From Azoarcus sp. (GTDB taxonomy: Bacteria; Pseudomonadota; Gammaproteobacteria; Burkholderiales; Rhodocyclaceae): a DNA stretch of 8,085 nucleotides. The stretch is from contig JALNWS010000182.1 in NCBI GenBank assembly GCA_023230755.1, positions 1 through 8,085 of the forward strand, written 5' to 3'. Of this stretch, positions 1 through 5,744 are shown in pieces. The notes beneath the pieces are model-generated. The model was not told the origin of the DNA. It worked only from the letters and a program-made list of their open reading frames with translations, and ran no database searches. The first letter of the stretch is position 1, and every line of letters begins with the position of its first letter. Made by a program: the position numbers and the translations under genes.

Positions 1-348
1 GAGTACTTTCTCCTCGGTCAGGTGAGCTGGTTGATGTTTCGCGACGACGGCGTGCTGGAGATCGGCGTATATGTACTGCCTGGCGTACCACGCGTCGTGG
101 CCGCCCGACCACTCGCCTCCCGTCCGGGTCAGCGCGAACCCTACCAGCAGGCTTTCCTCATTCCGGAGAACAGGGGGCTCAAGGTTGAAAGCTCGCTGGT
201 ACTCGCCGGCGGCTGGTATCGGCAGAACCGGGTGTTAGAAGTCTTCGACGGCGGAAAGAGTACCCAGTTGCGCCTGAGCAAGGACATTCTCAAGGGCGCC
301 AACTTCGACCAGGTTCGTTTCGACGCTATTGCGCCGGAGGCACCATGA
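1..348 (+). CDS. 3' end of an unrecognised gene (C-terminal 115 residues)
   Basis: The reading frame is open from the first base of the window and ends at TGA 346-348, so this is the C-terminal part of a longer protein that starts to the left. A GTG at 22 is possible, but the frame is equally protein-like before it, so I do not treat it as the start. No signal peptide, membrane segment or catalytic motif is visible. The visible part is rich in alternating hydrophobic residues (VLEIGVYVLPG, SSLVLAGGWY), suggesting a beta-rich domain, and ends in a short tail IAPEAP. It vaguely recalls the C-terminal PilZ-like segments of some betaproteobacterial proteins; that is an impression, not an identification. 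The last 23 bases overlap the 3' end of phoR on the opposite strand. Function unknown. Confidence 0.7.
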   Translation, partial: EYFLLGQVSWLMFRDDGVLEIGVYVLPGVPRVVAARPLASRPGQREPYQQAFLIPENRGLKVESSLVLAGGWYRQNRVLEVFDGGKSTQLRLSKDILKGANFDQVRFDAIAPEAP

Positions 349-1636
349 GCCTTGCAGGTGGAAGGCGGACACTGAATTCGCTGCCTTCACCCTGCTTGCT
401 GCGGACCCTGAGGTCGGCCTGGTGCCGCGTCAGGATGTGCTTGACGATCGCCAGCCCCAGACCTGTCCCCCCGGTTTCGCGCGAACGGCCACGGTCGACA
501 CGATAGAAGCGCTCGGTGAGGCGCGGAATATGTACCGGATCCACACCGATGCCGGTATCCCGTACCGAGAACTCCGCTCCATTTGCATCCACACGCCAGA
601 TGAGATCGATCTTTCCGCCCTCTGGCGTATAGCGCACCGCGTTGCTCGCCAGGTTGGCGAAGGCGCTGTGGATCTCCTTGCCACTCCCCAGCAGAACACC
701 ATCACCTTCCATCTGCAGTGTGACCGTATGCCGCCCGGCCGAAAGCAATTCGGTATCGTCACGGATCTCCTGCATCAGCGCGGCGACGTCGATCCGTTCT
801 TCAGCCGGTGCCGGTGCGCCCGTTTCGAGCGCTGACAGCGTCAGCAGATCGTCGATCAGACGCCCCATCCGGGACGACTGATCCAGAGCGAGGCGCAAGA
901 AGCGCATCACGTCTTCGCGCTCATAATCGTCCAGACCGTCGACCAGGGTCTCGAGAAAACCACCGATGACGGTCAACGGCGTGCGCAATTCATGCGAAAC
1001 ATTGGCCACGAAGTCGCGCCGCATGGTTTCGAGACGTTCGAGTTGCGAAATGTCGCGCGACAACACCATCTTCTGGTCATCGCCAAAGGGAATGATCTGG
1101 ACCTGCAGTGTCAGGCCGCTGCGCCGCCCTGACGCCATGATCAAGGGCTCATCGTGGTAACCGGACTGCAGGTACTGCACGAACTCGGGCTGCCGAACCA
1201 GGTTGGTGACCGGCGCGCCGAGGTCGTGCGAGTGATCAAGACCGAAGTGCTGCTCGGCCTTGAGGTTGATCCATTCGATCGTGTCGCTGTCGGAAAGATA
1301 GAGCACCCCGTCGGGCATTGCCTGACTGGCATCGTGAAAGCGCTCCAGTGCGGACGAAAGACGCTCGCGCATGTCATAGGACACCCGCGAACGGCGATTC
1401 AACTCGGCAAAAACCTGCCCCCAGCTGCCCGTCGCACGTGGCACCGGCGTGCCGATCGGCTCACGGCTCCACATGACGAGCCGGATCAGGTTGTGTACGT
1501 GCCAGCCAAGCAGAAGCAGCACACCGACGATGAAGGTCGTCAGCGCCGCGGTTACGCCGCCAAAAATCCCCACCCCGGCCGCGACCAGTGCCAGAACACA
1601 TAAGGCCGACAGCACGCCGGTCCATAGATAACGCAC
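326..1636 (-). CDS. phoR: PhoR, phosphate-regulon sensor histidine kinase
   Basis: Membrane histidine kinase that phosphorylates PhoB when phosphate is scarce and acts as its phosphatase when phosphate is plentiful (known for the family). The 436-residue protein has two adjacent N-terminal membrane segments (about residues 5-25 and 28-48) with almost no periplasmic loop, as in PhoR. A PAS-type region follows at about 95-195. The H-box FVANVSHELRTP has the phosphoacceptor His215. The ATP-binding domain shows the N-box (Asn328, LASNAVRYTP), G1 box DTGIGV (360-365), F-box ERFYRVD (375-381) and G2 box GGTGLGLAIV (389-398). All key residues are present. It follows phoB after 41 bases, so the two are probably co-transcribed. 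The GTG start at 1636-1634 is the first conventional one that keeps both membrane segments, but the ribosome-binding site sits 16 bases away (see the separate entry). The TAG stop lies inside the end of the convergent gene at the left edge. Confidence 0.95.
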   Translation of the reverse strand: MRYLWTGVLSALCVLALVAAGVGIFGGVTAALTTFIVGVLLLLGWHVHNLIRLVMWSREPIGTPVPRATGSWGQVFAELNRRSRVSYDMRERLSSALERFHDASQAMPDGVLYLSDSDTIEWINLKAEQHFGLDHSHDLGAPVTNLVRQPEFVQYLQSGYHDEPLIMASGRRSGLTLQVQIIPFGDDQKMVLSRDISQLERLETMRRDFVANVSHELRTPLTVIGGFLETLVDGLDDYEREDVMRFLRLALDQSSRMGRLIDDLLTLSALETGAPAPAEERIDVAALMQEIRDDTELLSAGRHTVTLQMEGDGVLLGSGKEIHSAFANLASNAVRYTPEGGKIDLIWRVDANGAEFSVRDTGIGVDPVHIPRLTERFYRVDRGRSRETGGTGLGLAIVKHILTRHQADLRVRSKQGEGSEFSVRLPPARLMVPPAQ

Positions 1637-1642
1637 GGGTCG

Positions 1643-1658
1643 AATGATGATGCTCCCT
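1643..1658 (-). promoter_or_regulatory. phoR Shine-Dalgarno and possible ATT start
   Basis: A clear AGGGAG lies at 1658-1653 in the phoB-phoR gap, the same core that phoB uses. It is 16 bases from the GTG at 1636-1634, too far for normal initiation, but 7 bases from an in-frame ATT at 1645-1643. Starting there would add three residues (M-R-P) before the GTG codon. ATT starts are rare but real in bacteria (infC and pcnB in E. coli). The Shine-Dalgarno is seen; which start is used is inference. Confidence 0.5.
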
Positions 1659-1677
1659 GATGGTTGATGCCGTTCGA

Positions 1678-2388
1678 TTATCGCACGGCAGGCGGCAGGT
1701 CTGCCTGCGCCGAAAAACGGTACCCGCTGCCGCGGACGGTCTGTACCAATGCGTCATGACAGGAGGGCTCGAGCGCGCAGCGCAGGCGGCGGATATGCAC
1801 ATCAACCGTGCGCTCCTCCACGAAAACGTGATCGCCCCACACCTGGTCGAGCAATTGCGCACGTGAGTGCACCCGTTCAGGATGGGTCATCAGGAAGTGC
1901 AGCAAGCGGAATTCGGTCGGGCCCAGCGCCAGCGCCTGCTCGCCCGCCGTCACCCGATGGGTCTCAGGGTCCAGCCTCAGGCCGCCAAGATCGACAGGAT
2001 CCTCTGTCGCCTGGGGGGCCCGCCTGCGCAGCACGGCCTTGATGCGGGCCACCAGTTCGCGCGGACTGAAGGGCTTCGTGATGTAATCGTCCGCGCCGGT
2101 TTCGAGCCCGCTCACCTTGTCCTGTTCCTCGCCGCGGGCGGTGAGCATGATGATGGGGATAGTCCGGGTGCGCTCGTCGGCACGCAGACGGCGCGCAAAA
2201 TCCATACCGGACGCGCCCGGCAGCATCCAGTCGAGCAGCACCAGATCGGGCAAGGCATCGCGCACGATGCGTTGTGCCGTCTCAGCGTCCGAGGCGCGCA
2301 CGACATGATGTCCCGCGCGCGCAAGATTGGCAGCGATCAGTTCCTGGATTGCAGGTTCATCTTCGACCAGCAGTATATTGGCAGGCAT
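1678..2388 (-). CDS. phoB: PhoB, phosphate-regulon response regulator
   Basis: DNA-binding response regulator of the OmpR/PhoB class, the partner of PhoR; when phosphorylated it binds Pho boxes and recruits RNA polymerase. The 236-residue protein has a receiver domain (about 1-122) with acidic pair Asp10-Glu11, phosphoacceptor Asp53 in LVLLDWMLPG, Thr83 and Lys105 (TKPFSPREL). A short linker leads to a winged-helix domain (about 134-228) whose recognition-helix region ERTVDVHIRRLR and end segment VQTVRGSGYRFS match PhoB closely. I place the start at ATG 2388-2386 (MPANILLVEDE) because an AAGGGAG Shine-Dalgarno lies 9 bases upstream and the receiver fold begins there; an in-frame extension to 2457 would run through the promoter region and adds unrelated sequence. 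phoR follows 41 bases downstream. A candidate Pho box upstream suggests autoregulation. Confidence 0.96.
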   Translation of the reverse strand: MPANILLVEDEPAIQELIAANLARAGHHVVRASDAETAQRIVRDALPDLVLLDWMLPGASGMDFARRLRADERTRTIPIIMLTARGEEQDKVSGLETGADDYITKPFSPRELVARIKAVLRRRAPQATEDPVDLGGLRLDPETHRVTAGEQALALGPTEFRLLHFLMTHPERVHSRAQLLDQVWGDHVFVEERTVDVHIRRLRCALEPSCHDALVQTVRGSGYRFSAQADLPPAVR

Positions 2389-2415
2389 AAGCAGTGACTC
2401 CCTTTGATACTGCAA

Positions 2416-2449
2416 AGTGTATTTCAGCAATTTGAAGCTTTGATGACAC
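2416..2449 (-). promoter_or_regulatory. Candidate Pho box and -10 element for phoB
   Basis: Read on the minus strand, 2449-2432 (GTGTCATCAAAGCTTCAA) matches the E. coli Pho-box consensus, two CTGTCA-like repeats 11 bases apart, at about 12 of 18 positions. The first half (TGTCAT) is intact and the second half (TTCA) is weak. Exactly 10 bases further is TACACT (2421-2416), a fair -10 element. That layout, a Pho box replacing the -35 with about 10 bases to the -10, is typical of PhoB-activated promoters. Transcription would begin near 2409, leaving a leader of about 20 bases before the phoB ATG. The match was counted by hand; autoregulation is inferred. Confidence 0.4.
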
Positions 2450-2456
2450 GTCATCA
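2441..2456. repeat. 16-bp palindrome upstream of phoB
   Basis: TGATGAC-AC-GTCATCA is a perfect inverted repeat of two 7-base arms around a 2-base spacer. It lies 52 bases upstream of the phoB start and 108 bases upstream of the divergent DUF971 start, and it overlaps the outer half of the candidate Pho box. Pho boxes are direct repeats, so a dyad points to a second, dimeric regulator, or may be chance. The symmetry is seen; operator function is inferred. Confidence 0.45.
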
Positions 2457-2504
2457 CACTGAAACAGCCGAGGCCGCCCCTGCCGCGGCGCCGGAGGTAC
2501 TGCG

Positions 2505-2525
2505 TCGGCCTTGGCCGAAGGCCGA
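2505..2525. repeat. GC-rich hairpin in the phoB/DUF971 divergent region
   Basis: TCGGCCTT and AAGGCCGA form a perfect 8-bp stem around a 5-base loop (GGCCG). No T-run follows on either strand, so it is not a standard intrinsic terminator. It lies between the phoB control region and the DUF971 start and overlaps the place where a -35 for the plus-strand genes would be. It could be an operator or a passive barrier between the two divergent units. Confidence 0.4.
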
Positions 2526-2537
2526 ATCAGGTATCAT
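2511..2537 (+). promoter_or_regulatory. Weak candidate promoter for the DUF971-ubiE cluster
   Basis: TATCAT at 2532-2537 differs from TATAAT at one position and lies 27 bases before the DUF971 ATG. The best -35 candidate, TTGGCC at 2511-2516, is poor and only 15 bases away, and it sits inside the hairpin at 2505-2525. A promoter is expected here because phoB runs the other way, but the exact elements are uncertain. Confidence 0.3.
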
Positions 2538-2564
2538 TGACCTCCCACTTTGAGGCACTCCGTG

Positions 2565-2990
2565 ATGGCCGGACTCGACAAGGACACCCCTGTTCCCACC
2601 GCAATCACCTTGCACCGCAAGTCGCGCAAGCTCGAACTTGCGTTTGATGATGGCAGTGTTTTCGAACTACCCTTCGAATTCCTGCGCGTCTATTCGCCCT
2701 CAGCCGAGGTACGCGGTCATGGTGCAGGCCAGGAAACCCTGCAACAGGGCAAGCGCGACGTCGATGTCGTTGCGGTCGAGCCAGTGGGCAATTATGCGAT
2801 CAAACCGGTCTTCGACGACGGTCACGACAGCGGACTCTACTCCTGGGATTACCTCTACCTTCTCGGCCGCAATCAGGCCGAGATGTGGCAGGACTACCTG
2901 GAACGCCTCGAACGCGACCATGGAACCCGGGATCCGGCACTCGTCCCCCCGCCAGCGCCCAAGGGCGGCTGCGGCAGCCACCACCACTGA
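2565..2990 (+). CDS. DUF971 (GBBH-like N-terminal domain) protein
   Basis: Small cytosolic protein of 141 residues. The DUF971 domain spans about residues 12-105 and shows the characteristic FDDGHDSGLYSWDYLYLL block (83-100) and ELPFEFLRVYSPSAEVRGHG (34-53). The fold is that of the N-terminal domain of gamma-butyrobetaine hydroxylase, and the domain also occurs at the C-terminus of the iron-sulphur carrier HCF101, so a link to iron or iron-sulphur handling is plausible but unproven. After a proline-rich linker the protein ends in GGCGSHHH, a possible metal-binding tail. The ATG at 2565 has GAGG nine bases upstream. TTG 2550 and GTG 2562 are in frame but fit less well. It is the first gene of the plus-strand cluster; ubiE starts 7 bases after its stop, suggesting translational coupling. 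Confidence 0.9.
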   Translation: MAGLDKDTPVPTAITLHRKSRKLELAFDDGSVFELPFEFLRVYSPSAEVRGHGAGQETLQQGKRDVDVVAVEPVGNYAIKPVFDDGHDSGLYSWDYLYLLGRNQAEMWQDYLERLERDHGTRDPALVPPPAPKGGCGSHHH

Positions 2991-2997
2991 TATCGCC

Positions 2998-3735
2998 ATG
3001 AAAGAAAACACCACTCACTTCGGCTTCGAGACCGTCGCCGAAGAAAAAAAACAGGAAAAGGTCGCCGAGGTCTTTTCGTCCGTCGCACAGAAGTACGACG
3101 TAATGAATGACCTGATGTCATTCGGCCTGCACCGTATCTGGAAAGCGTTCACCATCCAGCTTTCCGGCGTGCGCGCCGGTGACCGCGTCCTCGACGTTGC
3201 GGGCGGCACCGCCGACCTCTCACTTGCCTTTGCGCGCAAGGTTGGGGAGCGCGGCCAGGTGTGGCTGACCGACATCAACCACGCGATGCTTTCGCGCGGA
3301 CGTGATCGCGTTGTAGACAAGGGTTTTCCCTTGCCTGTGGCGCAATGCAATGCCGAAAAGCTGCCCTTCCCCGATGATTGGTTCGATTGCGTCACCGTGG
3401 CTTTCGGACTGCGCAACATGACCCACAAGGATGTCGCGCTGGCCGAGATGCGCCGCGTGTTGCGCCCGGGTGGACGCCTCCTCGTGCTCGAATTCTCCAA
3501 GGTCTGGAAACCGCTGGCGCCGATGTACGACCTTTATTCATTCAAGCTCCTGCCGTGGATGGGCAACAAGGTCGCCAAGGACGCTGACAGTTACCGCTAC
3601 CTTGCCGAATCCATTCGCATGCACCCCGGTCAGGAAGAACTTAAAGCCATGATGGAACAAGCCGGCCTCCACCGTGTCGACTACTTCAACCTCAGTGCGG
3701 GTGTCGTTGCCTTGCACCGTGGATACAAACTTTGA
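2998..3735 (+). CDS. ubiE: UbiE, ubiquinone/menaquinone C-methyltransferase
   Basis: SAM-dependent enzyme that adds the ring methyl group to 2-polyprenyl-6-methoxy-1,4-benzoquinol in ubiquinone synthesis; the same family methylates demethylmenaquinol where menaquinone is made. The 245-residue protein is full length. Visible are the first family signature YDVMNDLMSFGLHRIWK (33-49), SAM-binding motif I VLDVAGGTADLS (64-75), the acidic residue after strand 2 (LTDIN, 90-94), the second signature RRVLRPGGRLLVLEFSK (152-168) and the usual end VALHRGYKL. The start at ATG 2998 matches the family N-terminus (HFGFETVAEEKKQEKV). The open frame extends upstream, but only as a shadow of the DUF971 gene. 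No good Shine-Dalgarno precedes it, so translation probably depends on ribosomes finishing the DUF971 gene 7 bases earlier. It works at the membrane with other Ubi proteins; ubiJ lies two genes downstream. Confidence 0.97.
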   Translation: MKENTTHFGFETVAEEKKQEKVAEVFSSVAQKYDVMNDLMSFGLHRIWKAFTIQLSGVRAGDRVLDVAGGTADLSLAFARKVGERGQVWLTDINHAMLSRGRDRVVDKGFPLPVAQCNAEKLPFPDDWFDCVTVAFGLRNMTHKDVALAEMRRVLRPGGRLLVLEFSKVWKPLAPMYDLYSFKLLPWMGNKVAKDADSYRYLAESIRMHPGQEELKAMMEQAGLHRVDYFNLSAGVVALHRGYKL

Positions 3736-3755
3736 CCATCGGAGACCACAGAACA

Positions 3756-4592
3756 ATGAAGCACCTCTTCCTTTCCCTGATGCTTGTGATATTCGCTTTC
3801 GGCGTCACCGCGCCGGACGCCGAGGCCAGGCGCCTTGGTGGTGGCAGCAGCTTCGGCATGAAGCGCGCAACACCGCCTGCAGCCTCGCCCACCCGGCCCT
3901 CAGCGGCCCCCCCGGCCAGTGCGGCTGCACAGCCCCGTCGCTCGTGGATGGGCCCGATCGCTGGTCTTGCTGCCGGCCTCGGCCTGGCCGCCCTTTTCTC
4001 CAGCCTCGGCATGGGTGAAGGTTTCGCCAATTTCGTGATGCTCGCACTGCTCGTGGTCGGCGGTGTGATGCTGTTCAAGTTCCTGTTCCGTCGCAGGGCG
4101 CCCACACAAACGCGGGCAATGCAGTACGCAGGCGCTCAGGGCCAGGGTGGCGCAACACCTTTCACCCCCGCCAACGCGGCCTCAGCGTCGTCCTCCGGCG
4201 GGCCGATTGCATCGGCGGCGGCGTCTGGATTCGACGCAGAAAGCTTCGCCCGTCAGGCCAAGCTGAACTTCATTCGCCTGCAGACTGCCAACGACTCGGG
4301 AAACCTTGACGATATTCGCGAATTCACCACCCCCGAGGTGTATGCAGAGGTGAGCATGCAGATCGCCGAACGCGGCGGAGCCTCGCAACGTACCGATGTC
4401 GTCGATCTCAACGCGGAAGTGATTGAGGTTGTCGAAGAGGGGGGTCGTTACATTGTCAGCGTTCGCTTCACCGGCCTCCTGCGTGAGGACGAAGGCGCAA
4501 CACCGACCGCGCTCGATGAGGTCTGGCACCTCGTGAAGCCAGTCAGCGGTGATGCCGGCTGGCGTGTTGCCGGCATTCAGCAAACGAACTGA
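3756..4592 (+). CDS. Tim44-like domain protein, exported and membrane-anchored
   Basis: Protein of 278 residues. An N-terminal signal peptide (MKHLFLSLMLVIFAFGVTA) ends near Ala24 (AEA before RR). Next comes a low-complexity Ala/Pro/Ser stretch (about 38-60), then hydrophobic segments at about 67-82 and 91-110 followed by FRRR, which should anchor it with the C-terminus in the cytoplasm. A Ser/Ala/Gly linker (about 122-158) leads to a Tim44-like domain (about 159-275: FDAESFARQAKLNFIRLQTAND, then a beta-rich region ending DEVWHLVKP...GWRVAGIQQ). In mitochondria Tim44 tethers the import motor; the bacterial homologues have no settled role. If the signal peptide is cleaved and both later segments span the membrane, topology needs experimental assignment. 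ATG 3756 has GGAG 11 bases upstream; the ubiE stop is 20 bases before the start. Its place between ubiE and ubiJ suggests a link with membrane or quinone processes (inference). Confidence 0.88.
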   Translation: MKHLFLSLMLVIFAFGVTAPDAEARRLGGGSSFGMKRATPPAASPTRPSAAPPASAAAQPRRSWMGPIAGLAAGLGLAALFSSLGMGEGFANFVMLALLVVGGVMLFKFLFRRRAPTQTRAMQYAGAQGQGGATPFTPANAASASSSGGPIASAAASGFDAESFARQAKLNFIRLQTANDSGNLDDIREFTTPEVYAEVSMQIAERGGASQRTDVVDLNAEVIEVVEEGGRYIVSVRFTGLLREDEGATPTALDEVWHLVKPVSGDAGWRVAGIQQTN

Positions 4593-4608
4593 TTCCACAC
4601 ACGATGAA

Positions 4609-4628
4609 ACGGGGGCCCAGGCCCCCGT
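4609..4628 (+). terminator. GC hairpin between the Tim44-like gene and ubiJ
   Basis: ACGGGGGC and GCCCCCGT form an 8-bp stem around the loop CCAG, 17 bases after the Tim44-like stop and only 6 bases before the ubiJ ATG. A proper T-run is lacking (ACTTATAT follows), so it would be a weak terminator at best. It may instead attenuate, stabilise the upstream mRNA end, or limit ribosome access to ubiJ, which has no visible Shine-Dalgarno after the hairpin. Confidence 0.5.
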
Positions 4629-4634
4629 ACTTAT

Positions 4635-5207
4635 ATGATCGACAGCCTTTTTCTCTCTGCCACCAATCATCTGCTCGCGCAGTCCGGCTGGGCACGGAGC
4701 CGACTGCAACCGCATGCCGGCAAACGGGCGCGACTTGATCTATCCCCGGTTTCAATCGACTTTTCGATCGCGTCCGACGGACATTTCGCCGCCTGCAGCA
4801 GCGATGAGGCACCCGATGTCAGCCTGCAACTGCCACTGAGCGAATCTCCGCGCGCGCTCAATGGTGGAATCGAGGCACTGATGTCCCAGGTGCGAATATC
4901 AGGCAACGCCGAGCTCGCCGATGCGCTGGGCTTCGTCTTCCGTCATCTGCGCTGGGATCTCGAAGAAGATCTTTCCCGCGTGGTGGGGGATATCGCCGCT
5001 CATCGCCTTGTCGGTACCGGTATCGTCTTCGGCAAGGCACAGCAAAGGATTGCCGCCAGCCTCAGTGGAAATGCGGTGGAATACCTGACCGAGGAACAAG
5101 CCGTACTGGTTTCGAAGCCGATGATTTCGGCCTTCGACGACGACATCCGCGCCTTCCGCGATGCGGTGGCCCGCCTGGAGAAGCGCATCGACCGCCTCCG
5201 GCGCTGA
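4635..5207 (+). CDS. ubiJ: UbiJ, SCP2-domain accessory factor of ubiquinone synthesis
   Basis: Protein of 190 residues, close to the 201 of E. coli UbiJ. It has an SCP2 sterol/lipid-carrier domain over about residues 15-110 (LDLSPVSIDFSIASDG, then VRISGNAELADALGFVFRHL) followed by the UbiJ-type segment RWDLEEDLSRVVGDIAAHRL (106-125). A C-terminal charged helix (about 165-190, ending FRDAVARLEKRIDRLRR) is the expected coiled coil. In E. coli UbiJ binds prenyl lipids, pairs with UbiK, and organises the soluble Ubi complex that holds hydrophobic intermediates. ATG 4635 gives the family N-terminus (MIDSLFLSATNHLL) and I see no better start, but no Shine-Dalgarno is visible and a GC hairpin ends 6 bases upstream. 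In many proteobacteria ubiB follows; here the next gene is the convergent atpC, 96 bases away across a terminator. Confidence 0.92.
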   Translation: MIDSLFLSATNHLLAQSGWARSRLQPHAGKRARLDLSPVSIDFSIASDGHFAACSSDEAPDVSLQLPLSESPRALNGGIEALMSQVRISGNAELADALGFVFRHLRWDLEEDLSRVVGDIAAHRLVGTGIVFGKAQQRIAASLSGNAVEYLTEEQAVLVSKPMISAFDDDIRAFRDAVARLEKRIDRLRR

Positions 5208-5223
5208 ACGCCGGCCGCAATCG

Positions 5224-5236
5224 CGCCCAAAGGGCG
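5224..5236. repeat. Small GC hairpin next to the shared terminator
   Basis: CGCCC and GGGCG pair around an AAA loop 16 bases after the ubiJ stop. On the plus strand it is followed by TAAAAAA and then the main terminator hairpin. On the minus strand it lies past the atpC terminator. It may back up termination but has no T-run of its own on the plus strand. Confidence 0.35.
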
Positions 5237-5238
5237 TA

Positions 5239-5267
5239 AAAAAGGCAGCCGGATGGGCTGCCTTTTT
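5239..5267. terminator. Bidirectional intrinsic terminator between ubiJ and atpC
   Basis: GGCAGCC (5244-5250) and GGCTGCC (5256-5262) form a perfect 7-bp stem around GGATG. It is flanked by a run of A on the left and T on the right, so either strand's transcript shows a GC hairpin followed by U residues. It sits 36 bases past the atpC stop and 36 bases before the hairpin stem on the ubiJ side, exactly where a terminator for both converging operons is needed. Confidence 0.9.
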
Positions 5268-5303
5268 CGTCACCTCACCGCAAACACAGCGGCACAGTGA
5301 TGC

Positions 5304-5726
5304 TCAGCTGCGCTTGCGCAGCTTCTGGATCGCTGCGATCTGAGCGATCGCCTCGGCCAGTTCAGCCTGAGCCTTGGCGTAGTCAAGCTGGGCGCTCTGG
5401 TTGGTAAGCGCTTCTTCTGCCTTGCGCTTGGCTTCCAGTGCCTTCGCTTCGTCGAGATCCTTGCCGCGAATCGCGGTGTCCGCCAGCACGGTCACCAGAC
5501 CGGGCTGAACTTCAAGGATGCCGCCAGCAACAAAGACCAGCTCTTCTTCCGCCTGATTCGGAACCTTGACCCGTACCGCACCCGGTCTGATCCGGGTCAT
5601 CAGCGGCATGTGTCCGGGCAGGATGCCGAGTTCACCCGCCTCGCCAGGCAGCGCGACGAACTCCGCCAGCCCGGAAAAAATCTGCTCTTCCGCACTGACG
5701 ATGTCTACGTGAACCGTCATAGCCAT
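5304..5726 (-). CDS. atpC: AtpC, F1 ATP synthase epsilon subunit
   Basis: Epsilon subunit of the F1 central stalk; it couples rotation to the c-ring and can inhibit ATP hydrolysis through its C-terminal helices. The 140 residues match the family's usual length. The N-terminal beta-sandwich starts MTVHVDIVSAEEQIFSG and carries the conserved LPGEAGELGILPGHMPLMTRI block. The C-terminal helical hairpin runs from about residue 90 (LDEAKALEAKRKAEEAL) to the basic end KLRKRS. Two Met codons lie close together at 5726 and 5720; I choose 5726 because AGAGG lies 7 bases upstream. It is the last gene of the atp operon and is separated from atpD by 52 bases that contain a strong hairpin. The bidirectional terminator follows 36 bases after the stop. 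Confidence 0.97.
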   Translation of the reverse strand: MAMTVHVDIVSAEEQIFSGLAEFVALPGEAGELGILPGHMPLMTRIRPGAVRVKVPNQAEEELVFVAGGILEVQPGLVTVLADTAIRGKDLDEAKALEAKRKAEEALTNQSAQLDYAKAQAELAEAIAQIAAIQKLRKRS

Positions 5727-5744
5727 GGTATGTCCTCTTCAATT

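Noticed and set aside
386..392. DELSPED instead of DELSEED in AtpD (residue positions 386-392 of the protein) as an anomaly
   Set aside because: Serine-proline variants of this lever motif are ordinary in betaproteobacterial beta subunits as far as I know, so it does not suggest altered function.
329..1603. Plus-strand open frames of 168 and 149 codons across phoR
   Set aside because: They are shadows of the well-supported phoR gene, with no ribosome site or domain of their own.
2389..2457. N-terminal extension of PhoB by 23 residues
   Set aside because: It would translate the promoter/palindrome region; the ATG at 2388 has an ideal Shine-Dalgarno and begins the receiver domain directly.
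2505..2525. Hairpin as an intrinsic terminator
   Set aside because: No T-run follows on either strand, and it lies between divergent genes where no terminator is needed.
2638..2997. UbiE extended upstream by 120 codons
   Set aside because: The extra part is a frame-shifted shadow of the DUF971 gene, and the family N-terminus starts at 2998.
3015..3500. 161-codon minus-strand open frame inside ubiE
   Set aside because: It is antisense to a conserved gene, with no homology features or ribosome site that I can see.
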